DNA of 64,000 bases from Dastarcus helophoroides (Eukaryota; Arthropoda; Insecta; Coleoptera; Bothrideridae). Position numbers and translations under genes: made by a program. The stretch lies in NCBI GenBank assembly GCA_028583605.1, contig CM053331.1, positions 30,874,177-30,938,176 on the forward strand, in the 5' to 3' direction. The notes below the pieces were generated by a model, which was not told where the DNA came from, searched no databases, and saw only the letters and a program-made list of their open reading frames with translations. Position 1 is the stretch's first letter. The number at the start of each line of letters is the position of its first letter. This document shows, in pieces, positions 35,699-46,735 of the stretch.

Positions 35699-36420
35699 AT
35701 ATAATAGTCAAAATTGTCGAAAAAATTTAAGTTTAAACCAAAAAACTAGAAAAAGTTTTTTCGGAGAAAACTCTCAATTGGCAGAAAAAAAGAAAAAAAT
35801 CTAGAAAAATCCAGAGATCGACCGAAATTAGAGTTTCGGCTGAAGCTACAACCCAATTTCGTTTTCTGTTTTTGTTTCTATTTATAGTATGTATTTTTTT
35901 AAATTTAAGTGCCTTTGTTAAAAACAAGAGAAATTCGGAGGTTAATTTTTTAAGGAATGCAACATTTTTACTAAATGGATTTTTTATAATCATAAAGCAG
36001 GATTTGTTAAAAGTAGAAAAGAATCAATAAGTTTTTGCATTAATAGAAGGGCATCGTAAAAAAAAGCACTTAACCAATGATATGCGAATTATGCTATTGA
36101 TTGGGCTTTCTGTTTACATTCTTGCTAATGTTCATTGAATTATTGTCAAACTCATATACATATCAATATTGTATTATTTAATTATCAGTTTAATTTTGCT
36201 TTGTAGAATTGGATTTAATTAAAACAATATAATCCCAAAACCAAAACTTCTAACTTCTTTTGTTTATGTAGGTTGAAAATTTCACGAAAATCCCCACAAT
36301 TAACAGACTAAATTTAAATGCTCTATTTAAAAATAAAAGCTTACAAAACCATAGAAATAAAATTCTTGGTAAAATAAAAGTACATATCTCACAACTTGGT
36401 TTTATACATAAGAGTTAAAT
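35699..36420. other. AT-rich intergenic DNA
   Basis: Starts with an A-rich run; no gene or named repeat. The overlapping frames at 35622-35993 are partly LTR sequence and partly low complexity. Confidence 0.35.
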
Positions 36421-38230
36421 TTAAATTTTTGACTTGTTCTCGACATCTTGAACCCAAAGTAAAAGTTTTTACTTTAAATTCCAAAGTTTTATAAAAAAAT
36501 AAATGGAAATTTGTTTAATAATTCATCAAATAGTTATGGTAAAATGAAATATTCAGATTTCGAGAAATGAATCAAATAGCAAAAAAACAAAATTTGGAAA
36601 AGCCAGAAAGGCTTTCAAAAAACTGAAGAACTTCAAAGTTAAAACTGAAAATTTCAGCAATTTGAAGAAAATCAAGTTTGTTTAAAAATTTTATCTTTTC
36701 CAACCTAATAATTTATGAATCTACGATTTCAAATCATTGTGAAAATTTTTTAGCCTTAATGTCCAACTTTGCAGTCGAAATTTTCGAGTTTAAATTTAAA
36801 CTTTCGTATTTAATTTACAAATTCCAAAATTTCGAGTTTAAATACGATATTTAATTAAAACTTTCAAGAATTAATCAAAATTTCGGGTTAAGTTTAATAG
36901 GGAAACTTCAAAATTAAAACCGAAATGTTTAGAAAAAAATCGAGACTACGAATTTAAAAAAAAAACGTCGAAATTTTAAACAGAAATGAAAAAAACAAAG
37001 AAATAGAAATAAGGAGTTGAAATATCCAGATGACAATTAAAATTTCGTGAATAACATTGGAATTTAGGGAAATACTCAAAATTTCTAGCAAAAAAATTTA
37101 TATTTGGGAGAAACACTCCAATTGAAAATTTTTTAATTCGAAGATCTTTTAATTTTAATGTTATTTAAGGGAAATCGTCTGAATTTTTTACTTCTAAAGG
37201 GCTCGCATATTTAAAAGGGTTAGAAACTACTGGTCAAGATTATTTAAGTTCTAATACTGCATCATTATCTGGTTCGTTCAAACTGTTCTCAAAAGATAGC
37301 TGAAGCATCGGAGACAGTCATTAACTGGTAATTATTCCCTAAGTTGTTGATTTCATTATTTAAAAATTTCATTTCCATCATTGAGGAATTTTTACAATAG
37401 AAAACAAAGAAATTATGATGCTCGCTGTGTTCTTACAAGAAATAAACATTGATTACATTCACCCTTCTCCTGACTCCTGATAATAGAATTTTAAATTTAA
37501 TATTCTATGCTCCTGACTGTCCTGATAGACTATTCAAACCGTGCCATTGTCGTTAACGATTCTAGCAATAGTCGTTCGAAGCAAAACACCTTCACAAATA
37601 TGGGCGTAGGCACGATTTCCTTCAAAGGAGGGCAACAATCATTCTGAAAAATGCTTGGCCAAAAGAACTTCCGGCTCAGTAATGTGTATTTTCACTTAAG
37701 AAATACAAGAACTAGGCAGATCAAATTTCCAGATGAAAGTAAAACTTTTTAAAAAGAGCCAAAGTTTAAGAAAAATCCTTTCGGAGAATTTCGAGAACTT
37801 TCATCAACATTTTGAAAAAGTGGAAATGTCAAAAAAAGGCAAAATTTCCAAGTCAGTTTTTGTGAATAAACTTTTCAAATATTTGTTTGACTATTTTCGT
37901 TTTATTTAAATTTTGTCAGATTCTTGAAATTAACAGGAAATATTTTTCTGAAAATTTACCAACAATACTATTTTCAGATTTTTAATTTTCTGTTAAAATA
38001 TTTAACACTGGTCTGGTGTTAGCAAATATTTATCAAAACCTTGTGGAATTTTTAAATTTTGTTGCGTTTTTATCGTTAATAAAGTTTAATAGTTATGAAT
38101 TCTATTAAAATTTCAAACAGAGAATGTCGAATTTTAAGATGAAAGAAAAAATTTGGAAAATAGAGATTTTGAACAAGTTGAAATTACAAGGAATCAAAGT
38201 TAAAAATTAACACAGGTCAACAAAATTGAA
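36421..38230. repeat. A-rich degenerate minisatellite patches
   Basis: 36421-37160 and 37710-38230 hold the AAATTTCGA/AAAACTTC motif family. 37200-37700 between them is more even in composition and shows nothing recognisable. Confidence 0.5.
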
Positions 38231-39130
38231 GTTTTGTCATGTGACATGAACTTTTTTGTATTTTTTAATAGTGTTTGTTGTGGTCATTAAAACTAAACAG
38301 TTTTGAAATTTTCATCACCCACGACATTTGTTTCTTAAATGTTTAAAAAATGGAGGATATTTAGAAATATAACATAAAATATGTACATTAGGAACTTATA
38401 ACCTTTGTTTTTCTAGATTATTTAGCTTTCAATTGGTCCCTCTTGATAAAGCAGTAGGAGTCAGTCAACACCCTTGAGTTTAATCTGTCCTGATAAAGTT
38501 TTTCCAGCATTGAAATGTCTCCATGAAACATTCATCATTCCTTATCACTTAGATAAGGAATGATGAAGCCCCCCAGATCTCCCTAATTCGTAGGGATAAA
38601 GTCAAGATATGTGTCCAAAACATGAATCTTGATCCCCATATTGCAACCCAAACTTTTACTCCCCAATAACAGTTTTTTAACCAAATATTTTTAGATGTTA
38701 CTCTTATGGTAAACCAAAAAATTTCCAATTAAATTTTTGAAGCATCTTTATGGTGATTTTTTCAAAACATTAATTTTTCTTTAGACAACAAGTATTTTAT
38801 TAATTTCCCTAATTTGAGGTTCTACTATTACTACTACTGCACTCATTCCGGGAAATTTCTCTTTGAAATTTAAAAATCCATTTTTATTGGGACCCATCCT
38901 CTCTAGAAAATTTTTCATAAGCCTAATTTGACATGAAGTGGTGACAGAAATATACCAGAGAGCTTTACATGTGTAAATGCTTTACAATTTTCAGTTACAG
39001 TATATAATAAGACTACATTTCCAAAAATAAATTTTACCTTGCCACAAGAAAACTGCAAGTGATGGAAAAAAAAATATGTACGGTTTTATGATTTCGTGAA
39101 ACAAAATCAGTGTTAACCAATGTAATTAAA
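38231..39130. other. Intergenic DNA
   Basis: Contains a 14-bp inverted pair around 38531-38562 (CATTCCTTATC-ACTTA-GATAAGGAATG), a clean short hairpin. No gene recognised. Confidence 0.4.
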
Positions 39131-39311
39131 GAAATAGTTATTCAAAAAAATAACGGATTTCGAAAAACATTCACGATTTTTGAACAATATCGAATTTTCA
39201 AGAATATATTCCAGATTTTTAATAAAAAGGTCTATTTTAAGAGAATAATTGAAATGTTAAGAATGAAGTATTAATTTAGAAAAAAGTTAGAATTTTTAAT
39301 AAATCTTTTTT

Positions 39312-39460
39312 TTTTGGTGGATTGGGCTGGTCCTTGGTTACCTTTAAATATTGAAATACAAATCTTGTCCCCTGAAACCAAAAAAGACTAAAATTAGAGC
39401 AATCTCAGTTGTGTTTTTTAATATTTCTTGGTTTCAGGGGACAATATTTGTATTTAAATT
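39312..39460. repeat. Family B copy with deleted ribozyme core (B5)
   Basis: Left arm with GGGCTGGTCCTTGGTTACC and TTGTCCCCTGAAACC, right arm with TTTTTTAATATTTCTTGG and TTTCAGGGGACAATATTTG. The centre is reduced to TTAGAGCAATCTCAGTTGTG, so only a trace of the stem I strand AGAGCAA is left. Confidence 0.65.
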
Positions 39461-39977
39461 TTTAAGAAACCATATTAAAAATAAAAATCTAATCCATCTC
39501 AAAAACTCGAAAAATGTTTAAATTTCTTAAAAGTTAAAATTTTAAAAGTTCTAATCCTGTAAAAAGACGCAACTCTCTAAAAAAGTCGAATTTTGAAAAA
39601 GAAAAATATCAATTTCAAAAAATATTGTTCTCAAAATTTAAAATTCAATAAAAATGTTGAAATTACAAGACATTTTTTCTCGAAATCCTCCAAAATTATG
39701 TTTCTGAACATTTTCATTATCATTCCGTAATTTGTTGCAAAAGACAAATATTTCGAAAAATAACAGAATTTTGCAATACATGAACGATCTTTGAAACAAA
39801 ATCCGAAAATTTGGATTGTGAAAATATAATCGAAATTTTGAAAAGGACGAATTTTGTGAAAAAAACAAGTTTTAGGAAAAATGTTATTTCAGGAAAAAAG
39901 TGAAAATCTTGAAAAAAAAAGACGAATTTACCGGAAAAAAGACGAAATTTCCAGAAATAGTAAATATCGAATACTGA

Positions 39978-40122
39978 TTTTGGTGGAACGGAGTGGTCCT
40001 TGGTTATCTTCAAAAATTGAAATACAAATTTTGTCCCCTGAAACCAAGAAAGATGAAAAAACACAACAAAGGTTGCTCTAACGCGTTTCGACAGCCAACC
40101 TATCATCTTTAGAGAGATACTG
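39978..40122 (-). mobile_element. Family B copy with minus-strand hammerhead-like core (B6)
   Basis: On the minus strand: CTCT, CTAAAGA (consensus CTGAAGA), T, GATAGG-TTG-GCTGTC, GAAA, CGCGTT, AGAG, then the CAACCTTTGTTGTG and TTTCAGGGGACAAAATTTG arm. One core base (G5) is mutated, so this copy should be inactive. The arm ends at CGGAGTGGTCC...TTTTGG. Confidence 0.7.
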
Positions 40123-40360
40123 TATTTCAATTGAATACTGAGATTAAAATCAGAATTTCGTGAAAAGGGCTAACTTTGGGAAACCACTCAAAATTTCTAA
40201 AAAATCAAATTCTAAAAAACCGAAATTTGCAGAGAAAACTAAATGTATCGAAATTTGGAAAAAAAAGCAAAATTAGGCGAAAACTTCGAAATGAACAAAA
40301 GATTCAAAATTTTCCATAGGAAGACAAATTTTAAGAAAAGAAGTCGAAATTAAAAAAAAA

Positions 40361-40803
40361 GTATTTGTATCCAGTTTTATTGGCTTTTTCTTCGCCGATC
40401 ACTCCTTTCACAATCCTAAATTTCAGTACCTTCTATCAAGGAATGGCAATCTGTTTTAGATTGCCGCAAACAGCGATTGCGTTGGATCTTGGTTTGTCAG
40501 CTTACAAAAAATTTGTAAAGGAATACATTTGAATTGGTTTTCTGACGATGGGCTGCTCGAAACGTTAAAATTTTAAATAATCTTGTTGTTATTTATTTTT
40601 TACGTCGTTTAAATTTTAATATAGTTTAAAGTGTTTTTCAGTGTTGAGTCCCAAACAGCGATTGACAAACCAAGATCCAACGCAATCGCTGTTTGCGGCA
40701 ATCTAAAACAGATTGCCATTCCTTAATAGAAGGTACTGAAATTTAGGATTGTGAAAGGAGTGACCGGCGAAGAAAAAGCCAATAAAACTGCATACAAATA
40801 TGA
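40361..40803. mobile_element. Foldback element with about 145-bp arms and a hammerhead-like centre
   Basis: The left arm (40361-40500) with TTTTATTGGCTTTTTCTTCG, AATTTCAGTACCTTCTAT and GATTGCGTTGGATCTTGG is repeated inverted at about 40660-40803 with very few differences. The asymmetric centre (about 160 bp) has CTGACGA (40542), GAAA (40559), then CGTTAAAA, followed by an AT-rich CTTGTTGTTATTTATTTTTT segment. No protein. Confidence 0.85.
40538..40570 (+). ncRNA. Candidate hammerhead-like motif in the foldback centre
   Basis: TTTT, CTGACGA, T, GGGCTGCTC, GAAA, CGTT, AAAA in order. Stem I can form four A-U pairs (TTTT/AAAA). Stem II is weak (three pairs closing a CTG loop). Stem III is just ACGT, which could pair only between two molecules. 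All core residues except the cleavage context (GTT) match the consensus. The same extra T after CTGANGA is seen in family B. Weak stems make this tentative. Confidence 0.4.
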
Positions 40804-43490
40804 ATACTTCGCAAATAAATTACCGAGAATATCTTTAAAAAAAGTAATGAAAACTTCGAGAAAAATCTGAAATTACGAAAAAATAATCAAAAATTTGCAA
40901 AAGGGCTTTAAATTTTTAGAAAAAGCGTTTGATCTTGGTGAAAATTCAAAATTTTCCAGAAAGAGTCAGGTTTTATCAAAATTTAGAAAAAAAGCAAAAC
41001 GAAATTTTAAGAAAAATAAATCGAAAATTCTTGGGTGAATAATTATTTTTCTTGACTACTGGAGTCAGAAGAAGACAGGCGCCCTACCTTGCGTTAATGT
41101 GGGATCAGAAAATGCCCTACATTATGCTTGACGTCAAAATTTTAACAAACAAGTTGAAATTTACAGAAATTTGGGTTAAAAAAGGGTTGAAATTTACAAA
41201 GAAAATTTTTGTGTAATTTTTCTCCTTTTATAAAAATGTTAGATTTTAAATAATTATTATTTTTCATCAGAAGATCGACCAGATTTCCGAGACAAGGTAA
41301 ATTTTAATGAACAAGCTGAAATTTGCAGAAATAAAAAAAAAGTCGAAATTTTCAGAAACAGTCGAATTTCGAGAAATGACGAAATTTCAAAAAAAAAACG
41401 ACGAACGTTTAAATAAAAAAGCAAAATTCTTATAAAACCATGTTTGATAAAAGAAGTCGAATTTTATGAATGAAATGTCCAAGAAAAAGACAAATATTGT
41501 AAAAAGTACGAAATTTGAGAAAAAAGTCGCCATTTCGGAAAACTGTTTCCAAGGAAAGGATGAATTTTTAAGAAGAAAAGAAAATAATTGAAAAAAGAGA
41601 AAAAAGTCAGATTTTATCAAAATTTAGAAAAAAATCAAAAACGAAATTTAAAAAAATCGAAAATTCTTCGGTGGATATTTATTTTTCTTTATATGGAGTC
41701 AGAGGAAGACAGGCGCTCTACCTTGCCTTAATAAGGCATCAGAAAATGCCCAACATTATGGTATACATCAAAATTCTGACAAACAAGTTAAAATTTCCAG
41801 AAATTTGGATTAAAAAACTTAAAATCTACAAGAAAATTTTTTTCGCAGGTTTTCTGCTTTTATAAAAATGTTAAATTTCCAAAGAATATTTTCTTTCACT
41901 AGAACATTTACAAGATTTCCAGAAAAAGACAAATTTTTAATAAACAAGCCGCAATTTGCAGAAATAAAAAAGGTCAGTCGAAATTTTCAGAAAGAGTCGA
42001 ATTTCGAGAAATGGCGAAATTTCAGAAAAAAAAAACAAGGAACATTTAAATAAATCATGTTTGATAAAAGAAGTTGAATTTTATGAATAATTGTGAAATG
42101 TCAAAAGAAAAAGACAAATATTGTAAAAAGTACGAAATTTGAGAAAAAAGTCGCCATTTCAGAAGAATGTTTCCAAGGAAAGGATGAATTCCGAAGAAAA
42201 AAGAAAACTTTTGAAAAAAGAGAAAAGGGTCAGATTTTGTCAAAATTTAAAGAAAAGCAAAAACCAAGTTTAAAAAAATCGAAAATTCTTCGGTAAATAT
42301 TTATTTTTCTCTACTACTAGAGTCAGAGGAAGCCAGGCGCCCTACCTTGCCTTAATGTGGCGTTAGAAAATGCCCAACATTGTGATACACATCACAATCG
42401 TGACAAACAAGTTAAAATTTGGAGAAATTTGGATTAAAAAAGTTGAAATTTACAAGGAAAATTTTTTCGCAGCTTTTCTGCTTTTATAAAAATGTTAAAT
42501 TTCCAAAGAATATTCTCTTTCGTCAGAAGATTGATGAGATTTCCAGGACAAGGCAAACTTTAATGAACAAGCTAAAATTTTCAGAAATAAAAAAAAGTCG
42601 AAATTTTCAGAAACAGTCGAATTTCGAGAAACGGCGAAATTTCGGAAAAAAAACGACAAACATTTAAAACAAAATACGAAATTTTTACAAAACCATTTTT
42701 GATAAAAGAAGTCGAATTTTTTGAATAATTGTGAAATGTCAAAAGAAAAAGACAAACATTGTAAATGGTACGAAATTTGAGAACAAAGTCGCCATTTCGG
42801 AAGAATGTTTCTAAGGAAAGGATGAATTTTGAAGAAAAAAGGATAATTTTTGGAAAAAAAGAAAAGGGTCAGATTTTATTAAAATTAAGAAAAGAAGCAA
42901 AAACGAATGTTAAAAAAATTCGAAAATTTTTCGGTGAAAATTCATGTTTCTTTATTATTAGTCAGAGAAAAACAGGCGCCATACCTTGCCTTAATGTGGC
43001 ATCAGAAAATGCCCAAAATTATAATACACATCAAAATTTTGACAAACAAGTTAAAATTTTTAGAAATTTGAACTAAAAAAGAGTTGAAATTTACAAGGAA
43101 AATTTTTTCGCAGTTTTACTGCTTTTATAAAAATGTTAAATTTCCATAAAATATTCTCTATCATTAGAAGATCGACCAAATTTCCAGGAAAAGGTAAATT
43201 TTAATAAACAAGCTGAAATTTCCAGAATTAAAAAAAGTTGAAATTTTCAGAAACAGTCAATTTTCTAGAAATGGTGAAATTTCAAAAAAAACACGAATAT
43301 TTAAATAAAAATAGGAAATGTTGACAAAATCATGTTTGATAAAAGAATTTTATGAATAATTGCGAAATTTAAAAAGAAAAGGACAAATGTTGTAAAAAAT
43401 ACGAAATTTGACAAAAAAGTCTCCATTTTGAAAAAATGTTTCCCGGGAAAGAATGAATTTTAAAGACAAAAAGAAAAATTTTGGGAAAAG
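40804..43490. repeat. A-rich array built of four ~630-bp tandem units
   Basis: A landmark with ACAGGCGC, CCTTGCCTTAAT, CAGAAAATGCCC and GACAAACAAGTTAAAATTT recurs at 41076, 41710, 42334 and 42973, spacings 634, 624 and 639 bp. Between landmarks each unit holds AGAAGATCGACCAGATTTCC-type and TTTCCAAGGAAAGGATGAATT-type blocks in the same order. Units are clearly diverged. Frames in this area (41387-43076, both strands) are repeat-derived. Confidence 0.85.
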
Positions 43491-44385
43491 TTCCCTAGTT
43501 GACTAATACAAATTTTCGGTTTATTACTGAACCAGGAAGGGAAGCAAGCGACTCACCCTATCCTGTTTTACCTGCGCCTATGTCCATAAGACATCGCTGA
43601 ACGATCCCTGAACGATCATTTTAATAGTCTCCCTGAGAAAGCGTACCTTAGAAGTTACAGGATGCTCTTATTTTCTCAACTCTGATTTTCCTCCAATAAA
43701 GATTGGTCAGGAATTAAAAATGTCTTGATGAAACTTGAAGACATAACTTCCAAGCGAATTGGCCAAATTTCAAAAACGAAGCACTAGTATTAGTTAATCA
43801 AAAATTCTTTTCAATGACGTATAGCCTGATCCTCATTCTCATTAAAAAAAAAATAGGAGAATGACATCTCTACATAGGAAGCTGAAACTTGTTCTATGAT
43901 TTTTGCAACAAAATTCTGGCAGTTATACCATACGCAGCCTATTCGATGAGTCACACTATGGAAAATATGTATAATTATTTTTAATTGCTAATTTGTTTTC
44001 AACCGATCACGTAAGCCTTCAGGCTTTGAAAAGTTCAAACTGCGTTCTATTTTCCTGGGCAAGAATCCTACTAAAAAAACGCAAAGGTAACTGTGCAAAT
44101 TAATTTCAAAGTGGGACGCAGATAATTGAAAAATCGTTGAAAGTTGAGACTCCGGTATAAGGCGGTGTGGGGCTTTTCATTAAGCGATTTAATTGATAAA
44201 AGTGCGGTCGGGAAGAGTGATCACGCAACAGTGCTATTTGCACAATCGACAAATTCTAATTTACTTGCCGCCCCATTCGCTCACACAAGCTCACCTTGGA
44301 CTTACATTTATTGACAATTACAGCCTTTAATGTTAATTTAAGCTTTCCATTAAGTCGATTCTCATTTTTCATTCCGACGAAATTA
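43491..44385. other. Intergenic DNA, no gene recognised
   Basis: Composition is markedly more even than the array to its left. Nothing supported. Confidence 0.35.
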
Positions 44386-44782
44386 CTGAGACAATAAAGA
44401 GTTTTTTTTATAATTATAGATCGAATTTAAATTCACTTCCAGCAACCAAGTTAATTTTTTTGCATTTGTGGCACTAGGATATTGATGGAAAAATTCTGAG
44501 TGAACGCGATAAAAGGTTTTCGAACTTTAACACCTCTGGAGAATACTTTCAGTAATCGTATTATTAGTTGTCGATATGTTCTTCATTTGATATCGTCAAC
44601 TGATAATACGATTACTGCAAGTATTCTCCATTGGTGTTAAAATTCGATAAACGTTCATCATGTTAACTCTGAACTTTTCCATCAATATCATAGTTCCACA
44701 AATTCAAAAAAATTAACTTGGCTGCTGGAAATGAATTTAAATTCGATCTATCATTATAAAGAAAAACTTTTTATTGTCTCAG
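44386..44782. mobile_element. Foldback MITE with ~190-bp arms, TA target
   Basis: Outer ends CTGAGACAATAAA and its inverse, flanked by TA on both sides (44384-44385, 44783-44784). Arms share GATCGAATTTAAATTCA, CCAAGTTAATTTTTTTG, GATATTGATGGAAAA and GTAATCGTATTAT. The loop is about 30 bp (GATATGTTCTTCATTTGATATC). No coding capacity. TA flanks suggest mobilisation by a Tc1/mariner-type transposase; no source is visible here. Confidence 0.85.
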
Positions 44783-45005
44783 TAATGGGGCAATGTAAAC
44801 ACATTGTCCCATGATTAACGTCTAAACAACTAAGTAATTCTTAGATATCCATAAAGACATACATAATGGACATCGTTTACGATCTCCTGGGCCACGACTG
44901 CTCTTAGCGTTCACATGACGAGACAGTTGCGAAAACATAGTTACAGATTTTTTGATCATATATTAATTTAAATACTTACAATTAAAATGTGTTTTTTCTA
45001 TAATC
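44783..45005. other. Short intergenic stretch
   Basis: No feature recognised. Confidence 0.3.
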
Positions 45006-45256
45006 AACAATCACACGAATCAATAGGTTTGAACACCTATTAAATTCAGAGTTTAGGAATCAGTGACTGGCTTGGTTCTTATTAGATTTCGCGAGTTTGC
45101 CATATCCTACTAAAACTTTTCTCAAATATAACCTTAGAAATGAATGGACTTCGTCCATGTGATTTATAAGTACAGCGACACCTATATATCTGGGAAGCAA
45201 CTGTATAATAACTCCAACAAGCCTTCTGCAAATAGAGTACGACCTAGACTGCACTA
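45006..45256 (-). mobile_element. Diverged family A repeat (A3)
   Basis: On the minus strand it follows the family A order: a GTCTAGGTCGTACTC segment, CATGGACGAAGTCCATTCAT, GTAGGATATGGCAAACTC, AAATCTAATAAGAACC and GTTCAAACCTATTGATTCGTG. The ribozyme core is decayed (CTCGCGA for CTGACGA; GAAA lost), although the CCAGTC cleavage context remains. Older or different subfamily than A1 and A4. Confidence 0.6.
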
Positions 45257-46067
45257 GTCATCCGTCGTAGTCAGTGAGCTGTTAATGACACTTGGAACAA
45301 GATTTCAGTACAGTAAAAGTTAGATCATTGCTAATGTCATCGTAAATAGAGTTTTTTTGTCAGATATGTTTTTTTCAAAGTGAAGAGAAAAGGCAATCCA
45401 CTTCCGAATCAAGCTTAAGACATCGATGAAAAATAATAAACCCTTACAATCTATTGCAAGGCTTTCTAAAATTTTTCTTTCAACTTTGGCCCCATGATAA
45501 TACCCAGGATAGCGGCGGATATTAATTTTGAAACAAATTTGTAGCGGCATGGCATCAAGCAAAGGAATCTCGCTCGGATATCTCCTAGTTATGCTCCAAA
45601 TACTAACAGCCTCTAGACTGTAATCCCTTTAATCAAGCGTATTTTGGGGCAAATATAAACACCTGACACTGAATAAACAGTCGCCCCGTGCGTCCTATCT
45701 GATTTTCCGGCCAAAGCAGTGCCACACCTCTAATTGCCGGTTCATTTTCTCAAACAGACATAAAATGTGTAAATTGTGAAATGAAGTTTAGGCTTTTTTA
45801 CAGTGTATCATTGTATCAATCGTAGTCAAGAAATAGAATATTGGCCACAATTCATATCCTTGCAAACGAGATTTGCACAAGCAATCCGTTCGAGCATAAA
45901 TACCTATTAAGCCTGTTTCAATAATTCAAATTGACTCCACTTTCCAATGTACTTCTTTCGTTCCCTTGAAATTCAATTCAAATACAACCAGAACTTTGTC
46001 AATATCTGCATTATTTAAACGAATATTTCAGGAAACAAAGTTATTAAACACTTTGAACAGGGTCGCA
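45257..46067. other. Intergenic DNA
   Basis: An 80-codon minus-strand frame at 45320-45562 shows no motif I recognise; it could be chance. Nothing else supported. Confidence 0.35.
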
Positions 46068-46261
46068 TGCAAGTAGAATGCAACCTAGACTACAAATTCA
46101 TGCAGCCCTCCAGGAGTGTATAGTCAATCATAATTAGCTGAACTACCAACAGTTGAAACGCTGCCACCTAGCGAAGCGGTTGTTCTCCAGGAAAATGTTG
46201 ACGTCCGGGAATTCTTTAGTATTTACTTGTCGAAACATTTGTTAGCATTCTAGTTGGATAT

Positions 46262-46302
46262 ACCAAATACGAGATCTAACAAGATCGAAACCGGTATTTA
46301 GT
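46262..46302 (+). ncRNA. Family A hammerhead, damaged (upstream monomer)
   Basis: ACCAAA is followed by TACGA where the intact copies have CTGACGA, a two-base loss with one change in the catalytic core. Stem II (GATCT/AGATC), GAAA, ACCGGT and the GTA triplet are intact. Stem I has one mismatch (TTTAGT). This copy should not cleave. Confidence 0.75.
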
Positions 46303-46639
46303 TTCGAAACTTCGAATCTAATAAATGTTCAAACTTATTGGTCTGTGCATTAGAATCCTTGTCTTCTGGGAACTTTTTCCTAGAAAGCAAGCGCTTCGCT
46401 AGGTGGCAGTGTTTCAACTGTTGGTAGTTCAGCTACCTATGATTCACTATACACGCCTGAAGGGCTGCATGAATTTGTAGTCTAGGTTGCATTTTACTTG
46501 CACACGACATTATTTGCGATGGTCATAGTTTCTCTATGGACTAATAGGTGACGGTAGTACTAGGAAATCACACGCTTGACGTCCGTGAATTCTTTAATAC
46601 TTACTCGTCGAAACATTTATTAGCATCTGAGTTGGATAT

Positions 46640-46682
46640 ACCAAACTGACGAGATCTAACAAGATTGAAACCGGTATTTGGT
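46640..46682 (+). ncRNA. Type I hammerhead ribozyme (family A, downstream monomer)
   Basis: ACCAAA (46640-46645) pairs with TTTGGT (46677-46682). The core CTGACGA is at 46646-46652; stem II GATCT/AGATT has an AACA loop; GAAA is at 46667-46670; then CCGGTA with cleavage predicted after 46676 (GTA triplet, allowed by the NUH rule). All core positions are intact. Confidence 0.87.
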
Positions 46683-46735
46683 TTTCAAGCTTCGAATCTA
46701 ATAAATGTTCAAACCTATTGGTCTGTGTATTTTAG

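Larger units (their letters stand above)
39131..40360. repeat. A-rich degenerate array carrying two family B copies
   Basis: AAATTTCGA-type motif sequence interrupted at 39312-39460 and 39978-40122 by family B repeats. The open frames at 39638-40130 minus and 39881-40081 run through the array and a family B copy and are not genes. Confidence 0.6.
46068..46735. mobile_element. Family A retrozyme-like locus with tandem monomers (A4)
   Basis: 46068-46195 is an inverted fragment (TGCAAGTAG, CTAGACTACAAATTCATGCA, TAGCGAAGCGGTTG). From 46200 on, two head-to-tail plus-strand monomers follow: the first from CGTCCGGGAATTCTTTAG to the ribozyme at 46262-46302, the second a full unit ending in the ribozyme at 46640-46682 and the GGTCTGTG tail. 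The distance between the two predicted cleavage sites is 380 nt, which would be the size of the excised RNA. No protein is encoded. Confidence 0.8.

Noticed and set aside
39720..40130. 136-codon minus-strand frame
   Set aside because: Runs from a family B copy into an A-rich array; low complexity, no domain.
40930..43490. Possible CRISPR-like spaced repeats
   Set aside because: Unit length ~630 bp, diverged units, eukaryotic context; a tandem satellite, not a CRISPR array.
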